The notes: generated by a model from the letters alone, not told the origin. A stretch of 64,000 bases of DNA from Strigamia acuminata (GCA_949358305.1 OX442317.1:11660186-11724185); one strand, 5' to 3'; positions 52,631-62,940 are shown, numbered from the stretch's first letter. Made by a program: numbers and translations.

Positions 52631-52978
52631 TTATTTTTCTATTTGTATATGTGATTTCATATTTTTCAACGCATCTTTTACTATATTATTGATGTGAATA
52701 GTAATGGGATATAGTATAGGTGTTAATTGAACGCATATAATTAAAATAAATATCATTGACAACAGTATTGTAATAGCTACAGTGACTTCAAATGCATGAC
52801 AAATAATAATAATTATACACAAAATCGAACAACACAACAACGAATGAATAGATACAACGGATAAATCAATTCGGTTATTTGTTTCTGTTACATCTACTGC
52901 TATTACTTCAGGGGTGTCACTCTTAGACACAGTTAGTTCATCTACCGTTTCTGGTTTAACAACTGGGGGGTTTGGCAT
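52631..52978 (-). CDS. Small protein with two or three membrane segments
   Basis: 115 residues. The first 35 are acidic with several Val/Thr/Pro; then hydrophobic segments at about 42-62, 64-84 and possibly 85-95, with a short basic tail. Likely membrane protein of the viral envelope or infected cell. No family recognised. Located 14 bases from the end of the Nudix gene, in the same direction, suggesting a compact transcription unit. Confidence 0.55.
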   Translation of the reverse strand: MPNPPVVKPETVDELTVSKSDTPEVIAVDVTETNNRIDLSVVSIHSLLCCSILCIIIIICHAFEVTVAITILLSMIFILIICVQLTPILYPITIHINNIVKDALKNMKSHIQIEK

Positions 52979-52992
52979 TTTAATTACAAAGA

Positions 52993-53526
52993 TTATATAT
53001 AATTTAAAATATTTTTTAATAAGTCAAAATATTTAGAATATTTATTTCTACAATCGCTAGACTTTGTCAGTATAGACAGAACTTTTCCAATCGCCAACCA
53101 CTTTTGATCAAACATTTGCGTCTCGCCCTTTCGTATTTTATTTGGAAGATGTGACAAAAAAATCAAATGAAGCACTATCTTATAATGTTTGTTATCCAGA
53201 CCTTGGTAAGAAACGGTGCCATAATTTTCCTTTTTATAATTGATGATACTCTGATCGATTCTATAGCCAGTCTCCTCTTCTACTTCCTTTAAAGCATGTT
53301 TAAATGTCTTTCCGCGTCCTTTAGGAAAATCATACTTGTCTTCAAACGAAAATCTTTTGCCAGTAAGGTACTGAATAATATCAAGTTTTTCTTTCGAGGT
53401 AAATGGTCTTTTGAATCGGGGAGTCACAACATTATCAGCTATACCATAAGGTTGTTTACGTTCCAACATTAACACCGCTCCCTTATAAATGAGAATAGTT
53501 GCTTGGGACAATATCTCCTTATCCAT
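52993..53526 (-). CDS. Nudix hydrolase, decapping-type candidate
   Basis: 177 residues. The Nudix box is recognisable though shortened: F-P-K-G at 67-70, then K-E-V-E-E-E-T-G at 80-87, in place of G-x5-E-x7-R-E-U-x-E-E-x-G-U. The first Arg is Lys, and the loop between glycine and helix is a few residues shorter than usual, but the catalytic glutamates are present. Flanking strands fit the fold. Large DNA viruses use Nudix enzymes to remove mRNA caps (poxvirus D9/D10, asfarvirus g5R) or as nucleotide pyrophosphatases (baculovirus Ac38). Which substrate applies here cannot be read from sequence. Its near neighbour is an XRN-type nuclease, which would degrade decapped RNA. Confidence 0.72.
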   Translation of the reverse strand: MDKEILSQATILIYKGAVLMLERKQPYGIADNVVTPRFKRPFTSKEKLDIIQYLTGKRFSFEDKYDFPKGRGKTFKHALKEVEEETGYRIDQSIINYKKENYGTVSYQGLDNKHYKIVLHLIFLSHLPNKIRKGETQMFDQKWLAIGKVLSILTKSSDCRNKYSKYFDLLKNILNYI

Positions 53527-53587
53527 CTAATATGATCTATTATATGTGACTATGTACCGATTAGTTTTTTTAAAATATCTAAAAAAA

Positions 53588-54013
53588 ATGACCGATTTTG
53601 AATTTCTTATGTCAGTGGACTCTGGAGTCAAGTGGGTAGCATCTAACAACACATACGACAATAAAACGTTCAAGAAATCATTTGTATTTATATCCGCAAG
53701 GAAAATTGTTAGCGGTATTTTAAATAATCAACCTGGAGTAATGCTATATTATAAAAATGCTCCTCCTTTTTCACAGTCCGAATTAATTATTTTATTGTTT
53801 AAAACGAGTTATTTCTGGACGGATTTCAGCAAGCAAGACTTTTACGATTTAGTTTTTTTACCCAATTTAAATATTTATGACAACAATTTATTCGATCATT
53901 TAAAATGTAAATTTGATCTAACAGACATTTTTAAAAAGAAACCACTTGGTATAAGTAAAGAACTACTGGCCTCTCAGTTAGTTAAACTAAATCACATTTA
54001 TCGAAGTAATTAA
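53588..54013 (+). CDS. Hypothetical viral-type protein, 141 residues
   Basis: I choose the ATG at 53588, directly after a T7-A4...A8 leader; earlier in-frame starts at 53546 (GTG) and 53552 are possible. The product is rich in Phe, Tyr, Lys and Asn with alternating strands and helices, no signal peptide or cysteine pattern. No family recognised. It reads in the same direction as the next two genes, 32 bases before the second. Confidence 0.5.
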   Translation: MTDFEFLMSVDSGVKWVASNNTYDNKTFKKSFVFISARKIVSGILNNQPGVMLYYKNAPPFSQSELIILLFKTSYFWTDFSKQDFYDLVFLPNLNIYDNNLFDHLKCKFDLTDIFKKKPLGISKELLASQLVKLNHIYRSN

Positions 54014-54045
54014 AAAAGTAACATTTATATATTTATTAATAATAA

Positions 54046-55233
54046 ATGATGGAACAGGATAGTTTTTATATGTCCAGATTACAAAATAATATTTCTCCTC
54101 CAACATCTCCTCCAACGGAAGCTAGCTCTAATAGTGACAATATTAACCCATACAGTAGTTTTTTGGAGTTAAACGACCATCCAAGATTACATTGGAGTGC
54201 TGAGATTGGTAATGGAGCTAATGATGCTCATAATGATGATTCTGACTACAACAACAACAATAATTTAAATCGTAGTGAAATAAATCCAGACGACTCAAGC
54301 ATCGAAATACCAGAGGTTAATAGACCACATCCAAACACATTGAATAATTTAAATACAAATAGTGATGATTATAATAGATCTGATGATCTACCTGCTGTCT
54401 CTGATTCCAGTAATATGGACGAACTCGTGTCACAACTATATTCACAAACTGAAAACAGAGTCGACGAAGCAAAACCTGACGAATCTAAGAAATATTTGAA
54501 TCGATTAATCGTATACATATTACGAACAAACCCAGTTGCAAAAAAGATTTTTGAAGATGCAGAAATCACAAACCTCGATGATAATGAAATTACAAAGTTT
54601 ATTAGAATTATTATGAATGCTAACAATATAATTAATTTGGATGAAACTTCTAAATATCAGCTAAGTTTACTCTATAAATCATTTAATGGTACAATTAGTA
54701 TGATAAGCGAAATTCCTAAATTTAAATCCGCATGTAATTCATTAAATGATATAATAAAAAGTCAATACGAAATATGTATAAAACGTGACTATCAAATTGC
54801 TCAATTAGACTATTTAGCAAACTGTGGCAGTTTAAACGATCCCATTCTCCAGTCCGAAAAAATCACAACTTTCTCCAGAACAAACGATTTTCTACAACAG
54901 TTAATCTTGCCATTGGGCATAATCTGCATGCGAGTAACTACTGAAATCGTTGTTGACGTGTACAAAAAATACGACAGCTCAGTGCTTACATCATCGATCG
55001 AACCCTCGCTGGCTTCCACGTCGTATTCGACAACCAGACTGCCTGCATCTTCAAGAGCATCAATCGAACCCTTTCTAGCTTCTACATCACCTTCGGCAAA
55101 CAGAGCATCATTTACATCAGCTTCACCTACATTAAACACATCGTCACTCATTTCACCATCGCTAGCAGCAATCGATCCAGTATTCGATTCAATACAACAT
55201 AAACCCAAAAAACGCAAACAGGAAAGTAAGTAA
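54046..55233 (+). CDS. Asn/Ser-rich protein with ordered centre, 395 residues
   Basis: Starts at a double ATG. Residues 1-125 are low complexity, rich in Asn, Ser and Asp; residues 140-310 are predicted helical and ordered; the C-terminal 80 residues contain two near-copies of an S-I-E-P-x-L-A-S-T-S unit with similar Ser/Ala-rich continuation and end in a basic K-P-K-K-R-K nuclear-signal-like tail. This could be a structural or DNA-associated viral protein. No family recognised. Its stop is three bases before the thymidylate kinase ATG. Confidence 0.55.
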   Translation: MMEQDSFYMSRLQNNISPPTSPPTEASSNSDNINPYSSFLELNDHPRLHWSAEIGNGANDAHNDDSDYNNNNNLNRSEINPDDSSIEIPEVNRPHPNTLNNLNTNSDDYNRSDDLPAVSDSSNMDELVSQLYSQTENRVDEAKPDESKKYLNRLIVYILRTNPVAKKIFEDAEITNLDDNEITKFIRIIMNANNIINLDETSKYQLSLLYKSFNGTISMISEIPKFKSACNSLNDIIKSQYEICIKRDYQIAQLDYLANCGSLNDPILQSEKITTFSRTNDFLQQLILPLGIICMRVTTEIVVDVYKKYDSSVLTSSIEPSLASTSYSTTRLPASSRASIEPFLASTSPSANRASFTSASPTLNTSSLISPSLAAIDPVFDSIQHKPKKRKQESK

Positions 55234-55236
55234 AAA

Positions 55237-55842
55237 ATGTTCTTCGTTTTTGAAGGATGTGACGGTGTCGGCAAAACTACGCATTGTAAATTACTTGTTC
55301 AAACACTTACAAAAAGAGGATACGATGTGGTACCAATTAGTTTCCCTGACAGAAATACCACGACCGGAAGGTTAATAAACAGATTATTAAAAGGAAAAAT
55401 TCAAAGAATGCCTGATCGTGCTTCACATCTGATATTTTCAGCTAATCGATGGGAGAAAACGGAATACATCGAAACAGCTTTAAAGAATGAAAGAATTGTT
55501 GTTGCTGATAGATTTTCTTCAAGTGGTGTTGCGTACTCTTTAGCTTTATCCAGTTCGAATGAGATTGAGTGGTACTTAAATTCCGAAAAGGGGTTACCAA
55601 TACCAGATATCACTTTTTTCTTAAATAAGAAGCCACTTATACACTGCAAAACAGAAATTTACGACGACAATGATTTCCAAAGAAAGGTGTACGACAAATT
55701 TATGTACATGTGTCAAAATAATTTCATCCCAAATTCCAAATTAATAAAGGTGTACGAAAATATACAAACTACACAAGACTACATCTGTGACCATGTTTTC
55801 TCATTATTAGCGCAAATGCCGAAGAAAACAGACATTGTTTAA
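55237..55842 (+). CDS. tmk: Thymidylate kinase
   Basis: 201 residues. P-loop G-C-D-G-V-G-K-T at about 7-14, S-F-P-D-R motif near 35, a D-R-F-x-S-S-G-V-A-Y-S block near 90-100 that binds dTMP, and a lid region. This is the dTMP kinase family; the enzyme makes dTDP from dTMP and supports viral DNA synthesis together with RNR. Nudiviruses carry such genes. The start is three bases after the previous gene. The last 67 codons lie in the first copy of the 1149-bp tandem array, so partial 3' copies of this gene follow twice. This full-length copy is intact. Confidence 0.92.
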   Translation: MFFVFEGCDGVGKTTHCKLLVQTLTKRGYDVVPISFPDRNTTTGRLINRLLKGKIQRMPDRASHLIFSANRWEKTEYIETALKNERIVVADRFSSSGVAYSLALSSSNEIEWYLNSEKGLPIPDITFFLNKKPLIHCKTEIYDDNDFQRKVYDKFMYMCQNNFIPNSKLIKVYENIQTTQDYICDHVFSLLAQMPKKTDIV

Positions 55843-56314
55843 TTCTCATGTCGCAGTTGTGTGAGCTGTTCCAAGATTTCTCATGACACTGATAGGTGCT
55901 AACATAACATAAATGAATTCTAAAGTTGATTCCTAACTGTAAGTTTTGTGTTCATAAAAAAAAACATCAACAATTTCAGCTAACTATTGACTTAAAAAAA
56001 GTTTTAACAAAAAAAATAATGCATCTTCTGTGTGACTAATGACCCCCCTCTCAAGCATCCCAGCATTTTCTTCAGCTACTAAGACAGCGCATACAGGATA
56101 CATAATTCAATAAAATGAAATAGAAATTTAAGTTTTATTAATAGTCAATGAAAAAGATAATTAATTTGTCTTTACTACGCTGCAAACTAGTTACATTACT
56201 GATGGATATTCATGTATTTGATACTGTACTATGTACTTAATACATGCGTTAACCATTTGATTTCAATTAAATATCATGTACGAAAAAAAAAGAAACAAAA
56301 CGGTAAGTGCCTTT

Positions 56315-56788
56315 TCATAATATAAGTTGAAGTAAAGACCAAATAGAAACTAAAATTAAAATTATTAAAAACTTTACTTTTATGAAAATTAGTAGCCCTA
56401 TAAACAAAACAGAAAAAATAAAAGAAAAAATAATTGGAGGGCTATAAATATCCTTTTTAATATTTGACATTAGCAGAGATGTTTTAGTTGTATAATCTAC
56501 AAAATACTGTTTTTCTAAATAATCATTGTCTAGTTTCAGATATTCAGTACTTCCGATGTGCTCAATTACTTGCCCCAAACTATTCACTTCTAAATTTATT
56601 ATATATTCATATATATATATTTCTTTTATTAGTAATTCATTCTCTTCGATTCCTTTTTCGGTTTCAAATAATGACATTAGTAATTCTGGAGAAACAGTGT
56701 AAGGATATTCACCAAAAAACCCATAATCCTGTCTTAAACCATCCCAAAATTCAATTTCTATCATATTTAATGTTTCTCGTGTAATCAT
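56315..56788 (-). pseudogene. Truncated P74 C-terminal copy 1
   Basis: Codes the last 158 residues of P74, including both terminal membrane helices, starting from an internal Met. It is a by-product of the tandem array; upstream is tmk sequence instead of the P74 body and no promoter is apparent. Confidence 0.85.
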
Positions 56789-56791
56789 AAA

Positions 56792-56991
56792 ACTGCAAAA
56801 CAGAAATTTACGACGACAATGATTTCCAAAGAAAGGTGTACGACAAATTTATGTACATGTGTCAAAATAATTTCATCCCAAATTCCAAATTAATAAAGGT
56901 GTACGAAAATATACAAACTACACAAGACTACATCTGTGACCATGTTTTCTCATTATTAGCGCAAATGCCGAAGAAAACAGACATTGTTTAA
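56792..56991 (+). pseudogene. 3' fragment of tmk, array copy 2
   Basis: Last 66-67 codons of thymidylate kinase without start or catalytic P-loop; created by the tandem duplication. Confidence 0.85.
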
Positions 56992-57463
56992 TTCTCATGT
57001 CGCAGTTGTGTGAGCTGTTCCAAGATTTCTCATGACACTGATAGGTGCTAACATAACATAAATGAATTCTAAAGTTGATTCCTAACTGTAAGTTTTGTGT
57101 TCATAAAAAAAAACATCAACAATTTCAGCTAACTATTGACTTAAAAAAAGTTTTAACAAAAAAAATAATGCATCTTCTGTGTGACTAATGACCCCCCTCT
57201 CAAGCATCCCAGCATTTTCTTCAGCTACTAAGACAGCGCATACAGGATACATAATTCAATAAAATGAAATAGAAATTTAAGTTTTATTAATAGTCAATGA
57301 AAAAGATAATTAATTTGTCTTTACTACGCTGCAAACTAGTTACATTACTGATGGATATTCATGTATTTGATACTGTACTATGTACTTAATACATGCGTTA
57401 ACCATTTGATTTCAATTAAATATCATGTACGAAAAAAAAAGAAACAAAACGGTAAGTGCCTTT

Positions 57464-57937
57464 TCATAATATAAGTTGAAGTAAAGACCAAATAGAAACT
57501 AAAATTAAAATTATTAAAAACTTTACTTTTATGAAAATTAGTAGCCCTATAAACAAAACAGAAAAAATAAAAGAAAAAATAATTGGAGGGCTATAAATAT
57601 CCTTTTTAATATTTGACATTAGCAGAGATGTTTTAGTTGTATAATCTACAAAATACTGTTTTTCTAAATAATCATTGTCTAGTTTCAGATATTCAGTACT
57701 TCCGATGTGCTCAATTACTTGCCCCAAACTATTCACTTCTAAATTTATTATATATTCATATATATATATTTCTTTTATTAGTAATTCATTCTCTTCGATT
57801 CCTTTTTCGGTTTCAAATAATGACATTAGTAATTCTGGAGAAACAGTGTAAGGATATTCACCAAAAAACCCATAATCCTGTCTTAAACCATCCCAAAATT
57901 CAATTTCTATCATATTTAATGTTTCTCGTGTAATCAT
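57464..57937 (-). pseudogene. Truncated P74 C-terminal copy 2
   Basis: Same as the copy at 56315-56788, 1149 bp further on; no difference seen. Confidence 0.85.
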
Positions 57938-57940
57938 AAA

Positions 57941-58140
57941 ACTGCAAAACAGAAATTTACGACGACAATGATTTCCAAAGAAAGGTGTACGACAAATTTA
58001 TGTACATGTGTCAAAATAATTTCATCCCAAATTCCAAATTAATAAAGGTGTACGAAAATATACAAACTACACAAGACTACATCTGTGACCATGTTTTCTC
58101 ATTATTAGCGCAAATGCCGAAGAAAACAGACATTGTTTAA
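57941..58140 (+). pseudogene. 3' fragment of tmk, array copy 3
   Basis: Same as 56792-56991; lacks start and P-loop. It ends tail-to-tail with the complete P74 gene. Confidence 0.85.
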
Positions 58141-58612
58141 TTCTCATGTCGCAGTTGTGTGAGCTGTTCCAAGATTTCTCATGACACTGATAGGTGCTAA
58201 CATAACATAAATGAATTCTAAAGTTGATTCCTAACTGTAAGTTTTGTGTTCATAAAAAAAAACATCAACAATTTCAGCTAACTATTGACTTAAAAAAAGT
58301 TTTAACAAAAAAAATAATGCATCTTCTGTGTGACTAATGACCCCCCTCTCAAGCATCCCAGCATTTTCTTCAGCTACTAAGACAGCGCATACAGGATACA
58401 TAATTCAATAAAATGAAATAGAAATTTAAGTTTTATTAATAGTCAATGAAAAAGATAATTAATTTGTCTTTACTACGCTGCAAACTAGTTACATTACTGA
58501 TGGATATTCATGTATTTGATACTGTACTATGTACTTAATACATGCGTTAACCATTTGATTTCAATTAAATATCATGTACGAAAAAAAAAGAAACAAAACG
58601 GTAAGTGCCTTT

Positions 58613-60136
58613 TCATAATATAAGTTGAAGTAAAGACCAAATAGAAACTAAAATTAAAATTATTAAAAACTTTACTTTTATGAAAATTAGTAGCCCTATA
58701 AACAAAACAGAAAAAATAAAAGAAAAAATAATTGGAGGGCTATAAATATCCTTTTTAATATTTGACATTAGCAGAGATGTTTTAGTTGTATAATCTACAA
58801 AATACTGTTTTTCTAAATAATCATTGTCTAGTTTCAGATATTCAGTACTTCCGATGTGCTCAATTACTTGCCCCAAACTATTCACTTCTAAATTTATTAT
58901 ATATTCATATATATATATTTCTTTTATTAGTAATTCATTCTCTTCGATTCCTTTTTCGGTTTCAAATAATGACATTAGTAATTCTGGAGAAACAGTGTAA
59001 GGATATTCACCAAAAAACCCATAATCCTGTCTTAAACCATCCCAAAATTCAATTTCTATCATATTTAATGTTTCTCGTGTAATCATAAAGTTGTATCCTT
59101 CCGGGTCGACAACATCGACTATCATAACACCGATTTGTGTCAAATTGTAAATATGATACATTAAGCTAATAGTTCTTAAAAGTAGTTTTAACTGTGAGAT
59201 AAAAATTTTGATTGTATTATCAACAAGTAGCGAAAAGATTAATATTTTACTTGCAAATTTCAATGGTAAAATAGAAGTAAGTTTTGTGAAAGCGCTCAAA
59301 CCAATTCTCCTTAAAGCAACAGTTGATATTTTTCTCATTTTATCAAGTAGCTTACTACTCAAATAATCTGCCCTGTCTAATCCAAAATCCAATAATATTT
59401 CTCGTATCGTGAGTGACATGTCGTATTCAGAGTCACTTATTGTCTCATCGCCCGCAGCAGGTGCATCAGATTGTATCCGCTCTTTAATTTTACGGACAGC
59501 TGTCCTACTAATCAGAATTTCGCCGATGGTTTCAAGTATCTCAGGTTGTATACATTCCTTTTTCTCATTATTAAAATCCAGTATAAAATAATCACAATAT
59601 TTCTTCGTGATTTCACATTTTTGTAAACTGTCAATCCATTTAAATGGAGCAACATTCGTCACCCCTTTTCTCTTTTCTTCTCGTCTTGTTTCCGGATACA
59701 AGCACCAATTTTTGAAGCCGGTGTTTCCAAAAACACACGTTTTTTTTATTTTTGACCAATGAATTTCGGGAAAGCTAGGCTTTGATTTGTCTAAACAGAA
59801 ACACACGTCTTGACAGGCGTGATACGTCATTTCATTTATATGTAATGTCTGCATTCCAATACTATTTGTACAAAGGTCTTTACCATTTACGTAGGGATAA
59901 CAATGAATTTTTTCACATGACTCCTCAGTTGGGAATAAAGATTTGAAATTCCGTTTAAATTTTAATTTTTCTGGCAAATGGAACCAAGAAGGCCATGTGG
60001 AATCGCTAATTACAACGTCTGCAAATATTTTATTTGTTTTTATTAACTCGTTTAATTTAAGTCTCGAAAAACTACGATTAGCATAGTAAATTGCATTTTG
60101 ATAGTCTACTATAGTAATATTATTTATCTTTTCCAT
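58613..60136 (-). CDS. p74: P74 / PIF-0, per os infectivity factor
   Basis: 507 residues from ATG 60136. Features that fit the P74 family: an N-terminal N-A-x-Y-Y-A block followed by T-W-P-S near residue 48, conserved cysteines with a Y-H-A-C-Q-x-x-C-F segment near 110, a G-V-T-N-V-A-P-F-K-W segment near 160, then C-x-I-T-x-x-Y-C-x-x-F, a D-P-E-G-Y-N segment near 345, and two adjacent hydrophobic helices at the C-terminus (about 470-505). P74 is an envelope protein of occlusion-derived virions that binds midgut cells and is normally cleaved by proteases. It is somewhat shorter than baculovirus P74. The ORF is intact; its 3' third is inside array copy 3. Identification is from pattern, no search. 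Confidence 0.8.
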   Translation of the reverse strand: MEKINNITIVDYQNAIYYANRSFSRLKLNELIKTNKIFADVVISDSTWPSWFHLPEKLKFKRNFKSLFPTEESCEKIHCYPYVNGKDLCTNSIGMQTLHINEMTYHACQDVCFCLDKSKPSFPEIHWSKIKKTCVFGNTGFKNWCLYPETRREEKRKGVTNVAPFKWIDSLQKCEITKKYCDYFILDFNNEKKECIQPEILETIGEILISRTAVRKIKERIQSDAPAAGDETISDSEYDMSLTIREILLDFGLDRADYLSSKLLDKMRKISTVALRRIGLSAFTKLTSILPLKFASKILIFSLLVDNTIKIFISQLKLLLRTISLMYHIYNLTQIGVMIVDVVDPEGYNFMITRETLNMIEIEFWDGLRQDYGFFGEYPYTVSPELLMSLFETEKGIEENELLIKEIYIYEYIINLEVNSLGQVIEHIGSTEYLKLDNDYLEKQYFVDYTTKTSLLMSNIKKDIYSPPIIFSFIFSVLFIGLLIFIKVKFLIILILVSIWSLLQLIL

Positions 60137-61949
60137 TTTGATTACTTACTTTTTTTAAATACAAACAAACGAATACTCAATTATTCATCGCTACAATTTT
60201 AAATAGTGTGTTAACAGAAGTCTATACTTGTATATACAGTCTATTGTTTAGGTTTAGAACAATTTTGTTTCCAGGATCGTAGCCACGGTCGCGTGACAGT
60301 TTTAGTGCACTATTTGAATTTGTCCATGTTAAAATAAATCAATTTTAATGTTTTTTTTTTATGATTTTGGCAAAACTTCAATCCAAATGCATGTTTTTTT
60401 TCCATATTTAGGGTTTTTTTAGTGAAAATCAGATTTCGTACCTGGTATCTTAATGTTGTTAAATTCGTACTGCTCATCCGATTCTGTGCAGACAATTTCT
60501 TTACTTTGGTTCTTCTTTAGCAGTATTAAGCCAGATCAGTTCAGCTCACTTCCCCCAGTCTTGTCTTGGTTACTGCATGGTTAACCCCAGAAATGAACAA
60601 TACTCTGACGTAAGTCAAGCTAGTAAAAACAACAACCACAAACCGACTAACCAAGAAAATTTTACCACACCTGACTCGAATATTGCAACACAGACAGTAG
60701 TAATGAATCAAGAGACAGTTGACGGAGTTGCAGCTACTGTATATTAAATGTAGACCAAACACCCTCACGACACCGGTGGAGCTGGCCCCGGATCTTATGC
60801 AAATTGCGACAGAAAAAGCCGCAGTTAGCTGACAACTGCAAAAAGGCGCTGTTATCGGCTAACAATCAACAACAGCCTCTGAATAATACCTTACCGCAGA
60901 TGGGAAATGGTTCGCTCCCAAAGCAACTGGCCCCTATCTTGCAGCAAATAAATGGCCTGCCACCTGCAACTTGACCGCAGCGGTTTTCAACCTCCTAGGT
61001 GAACCAAACCGCTGACAGCGGTAGTTACGGATTTGGGTTGCCTACAATCACCAAATGTTATTAATCTACCAAGACGGCATATTCCAAAACTTGGTCGCCC
61101 ACAATTAAAGATGCTAAATTCAAACTGGGCATCATCACATTCTGTACATACATTTAACATGCCGATTGTCGAGCATGGTGCTCGCAGAGAAAATAAAGCA
61201 ATAATATTTCGGTAATACGCTGTAAATGATTTTTAAAGATGTGTTTATTGTTGTTTGTTTACTTTATTTTAGCAGTATTAGCCCCAATATCAGGCTTATT
61301 ACTGCTAAATAAGAATTGAAATTAGCGAGTTTTCTGTATTGAATGTGATTTGTAGTTCGAATTTAGCATCAAGATGGGAGTGAGCTGTATTTGACAAACA
61401 CCAACTGTAAGTACATCACCGTTCTCAGATTGACATAACATCCTGTAGTCAACATTAGTCCACCCACAACAGGCGCTGGCGGTAGAAGACAGAGTTCAAA
61501 CTCCAACTCGCCCAATATACTTGCTTCAACATCAACTGCAGGGAGAATTTAAATGATGGTGTAAATGAGTTACGGCTTGGTTCTTGTTTTCTTCAATAAA
61601 GAAATCAGTATAATAAGGAATAATAATTTTTTTTTTAAAAAATGAGCTTATGCAGCAGCTACTATTCAAATTAATCATAAATATCATATCTTAAATATCA
61701 CAAATGTCTCAAATATTTGAGAGAACAATTCCCTGCCATTATGACAAAATCCGAAGCCTTTGCTTATCATCCTCAGAGATTCTAGTGCCGCCAGTTGTTG
61801 TTTTTTTTTAATACAAACCCTTCATCAAATAAATAATTTTCAATGATTATTCCTTCTAAGATTTTTGAATTAATTGGAAATAAATAACTTCCTACCATTG
61901 TTTGACGGGATGCTCGGACCTTTATAACTCGCCGTTGATTATTCTACAG
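60137..61949. other. Gene-free right flank, host-like
   Basis: Composition returns to host-like after about 60260. Short open stretches exist but none is protein-like. A T10-A6 junction at 61627 resembles the viral starts, but the frame behind it is only about ten codons. Confidence 0.35.
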
Positions 61950-62061
61950 TCGGTTTTGTTCGTCCGTGACAGTCGGCGTAGTGCAGTTCATCAGCGACCT
62001 TTCTTCAATCGTCAGTAATTCATGTATATCTTTTTTCGATTTCACCTTCATTTTTGCTGTT

Positions 62062-62204
62062 CGGGCGAGCATGGAACCGAAATCGGTAAATATTCGGCAG
62101 TTTCTGTTACTTAGGAGTCTGTTTTCGAGCTCTGGTGATTCAATTGTGTCTCGATGGAGCTTTTTCGATGCGAAAATCCCGGAATGGAGCTTCGGCCACA
62201 CGTG
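62062..62204. repeat. Duplicated host segment, copy A
   Basis: About 140 bp beginning near AAATCGGTAAATATTCGG is repeated at 62793-62940 in the same direction with point changes and small indels. Copy A is open in frames on both strands, but indels in copy B break them, which argues against strong coding constraint. Confidence 0.8.
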
Positions 62205-62605
62205 CGTGAAGTTACAACTGAGCATTTTCGTGCTCAATTTCGATAAATATAAATTAAAAGCGATCGGTGCTGGGAGAAATACTTTATCTTTCGAATAATT
62301 ACGCAATATTAATCCTACAACAAAAGAAATTAATATAAAATCGATTAAATTCGCGGATCAAAAAAACAAACCTCGGTATCGGCCATTGTCTGCAACCTGC
62401 ATGGCTCCCACGTGTTATTTCCTGGCGGATTATGTAGTACTACAGTGTAAATATTAATATACAAAAATGCTGGAGTTTAATTTTCGTTAAAGGATTTTGT
62501 GATTTTTAATATTAATAAAAAACTATTTGACTCATTATATGTGCTTTGTATTATTTTTACAAGAAATTTAACACTGGGAGTCGTGTTGTGCCTATCTGCG
62601 ACTAC

Positions 62606-62777
62606 ACTCTATTCCAAAAAGTATTACAAATACTCCCATTGGTTGGTTGGTTGAGACACTTTAAAAAATCTTCGCACAAGTCTACTGGAATCTGAAAACA
62701 GCATCATATTCAAGACACAACTGAACTGTGAATTTCCCAACCAATGGGAGTATTTGTAATACTTTTTGGAATAGAGT
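62606..62777. mobile_element. 172-bp palindromic MITE with perfect 41-bp TIRs
   Basis: 62606-62646 is the exact reverse complement of 62737-62777 (starts ACTCTATTCCAAAAAGTATT). The interior is only about 90 bp. It can fold into a long hairpin and may give rise to small RNAs. It lies between the two copies of the host duplication. Confidence 0.9.
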
Positions 62778-62792
62778 TTTCATGCGCGGTTC

Positions 62793-62940
62793 GAGCGAGC
62801 AGGGCACTAAAATCGGTAAATATTCGGAAGTTTCTGTTAGTTGGAAGTCTGTTTTCGAACTCTGGTGATTTAGTTGTGCCTCGATGAGGTTTTTCGAGGC
62901 GAAAAATCAGGAAAGGAGCTTCGACCGTATCAGCAAGGTA
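62793..62940. repeat. Duplicated host segment, copy B
   Basis: Diverged direct copy of 62062-62204, just after the MITE. Confidence 0.8.

Larger units (their letters stand above)
55643..59089. repeat. Tandem triplication, 3 x 1149 bp
   Basis: Copies at 55643-56791, 56792-57940 and 57941-59089, apparently identical. Each holds the 3' end of tmk (plus), a 470-bp spacer and the 3' part of the P74 gene (minus). The outer edges join unique sequence: the left edge continues the complete tmk, the right edge the complete P74. The junctions have no obvious microhomology. Such exactness means either a very recent duplication or an assembly artefact. Confidence 0.95.

Noticed and set aside
61642-61675. 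A viral gene start after the T10-A6 tract at 61627
   Set aside because: The frame from that ATG closes after about ten codons.
61966-62306. Protein-coding gene on either strand of the duplicated host segment
   Set aside because: Both strands are open over the same bases, and the second copy at 62793 has indels that would break either frame.
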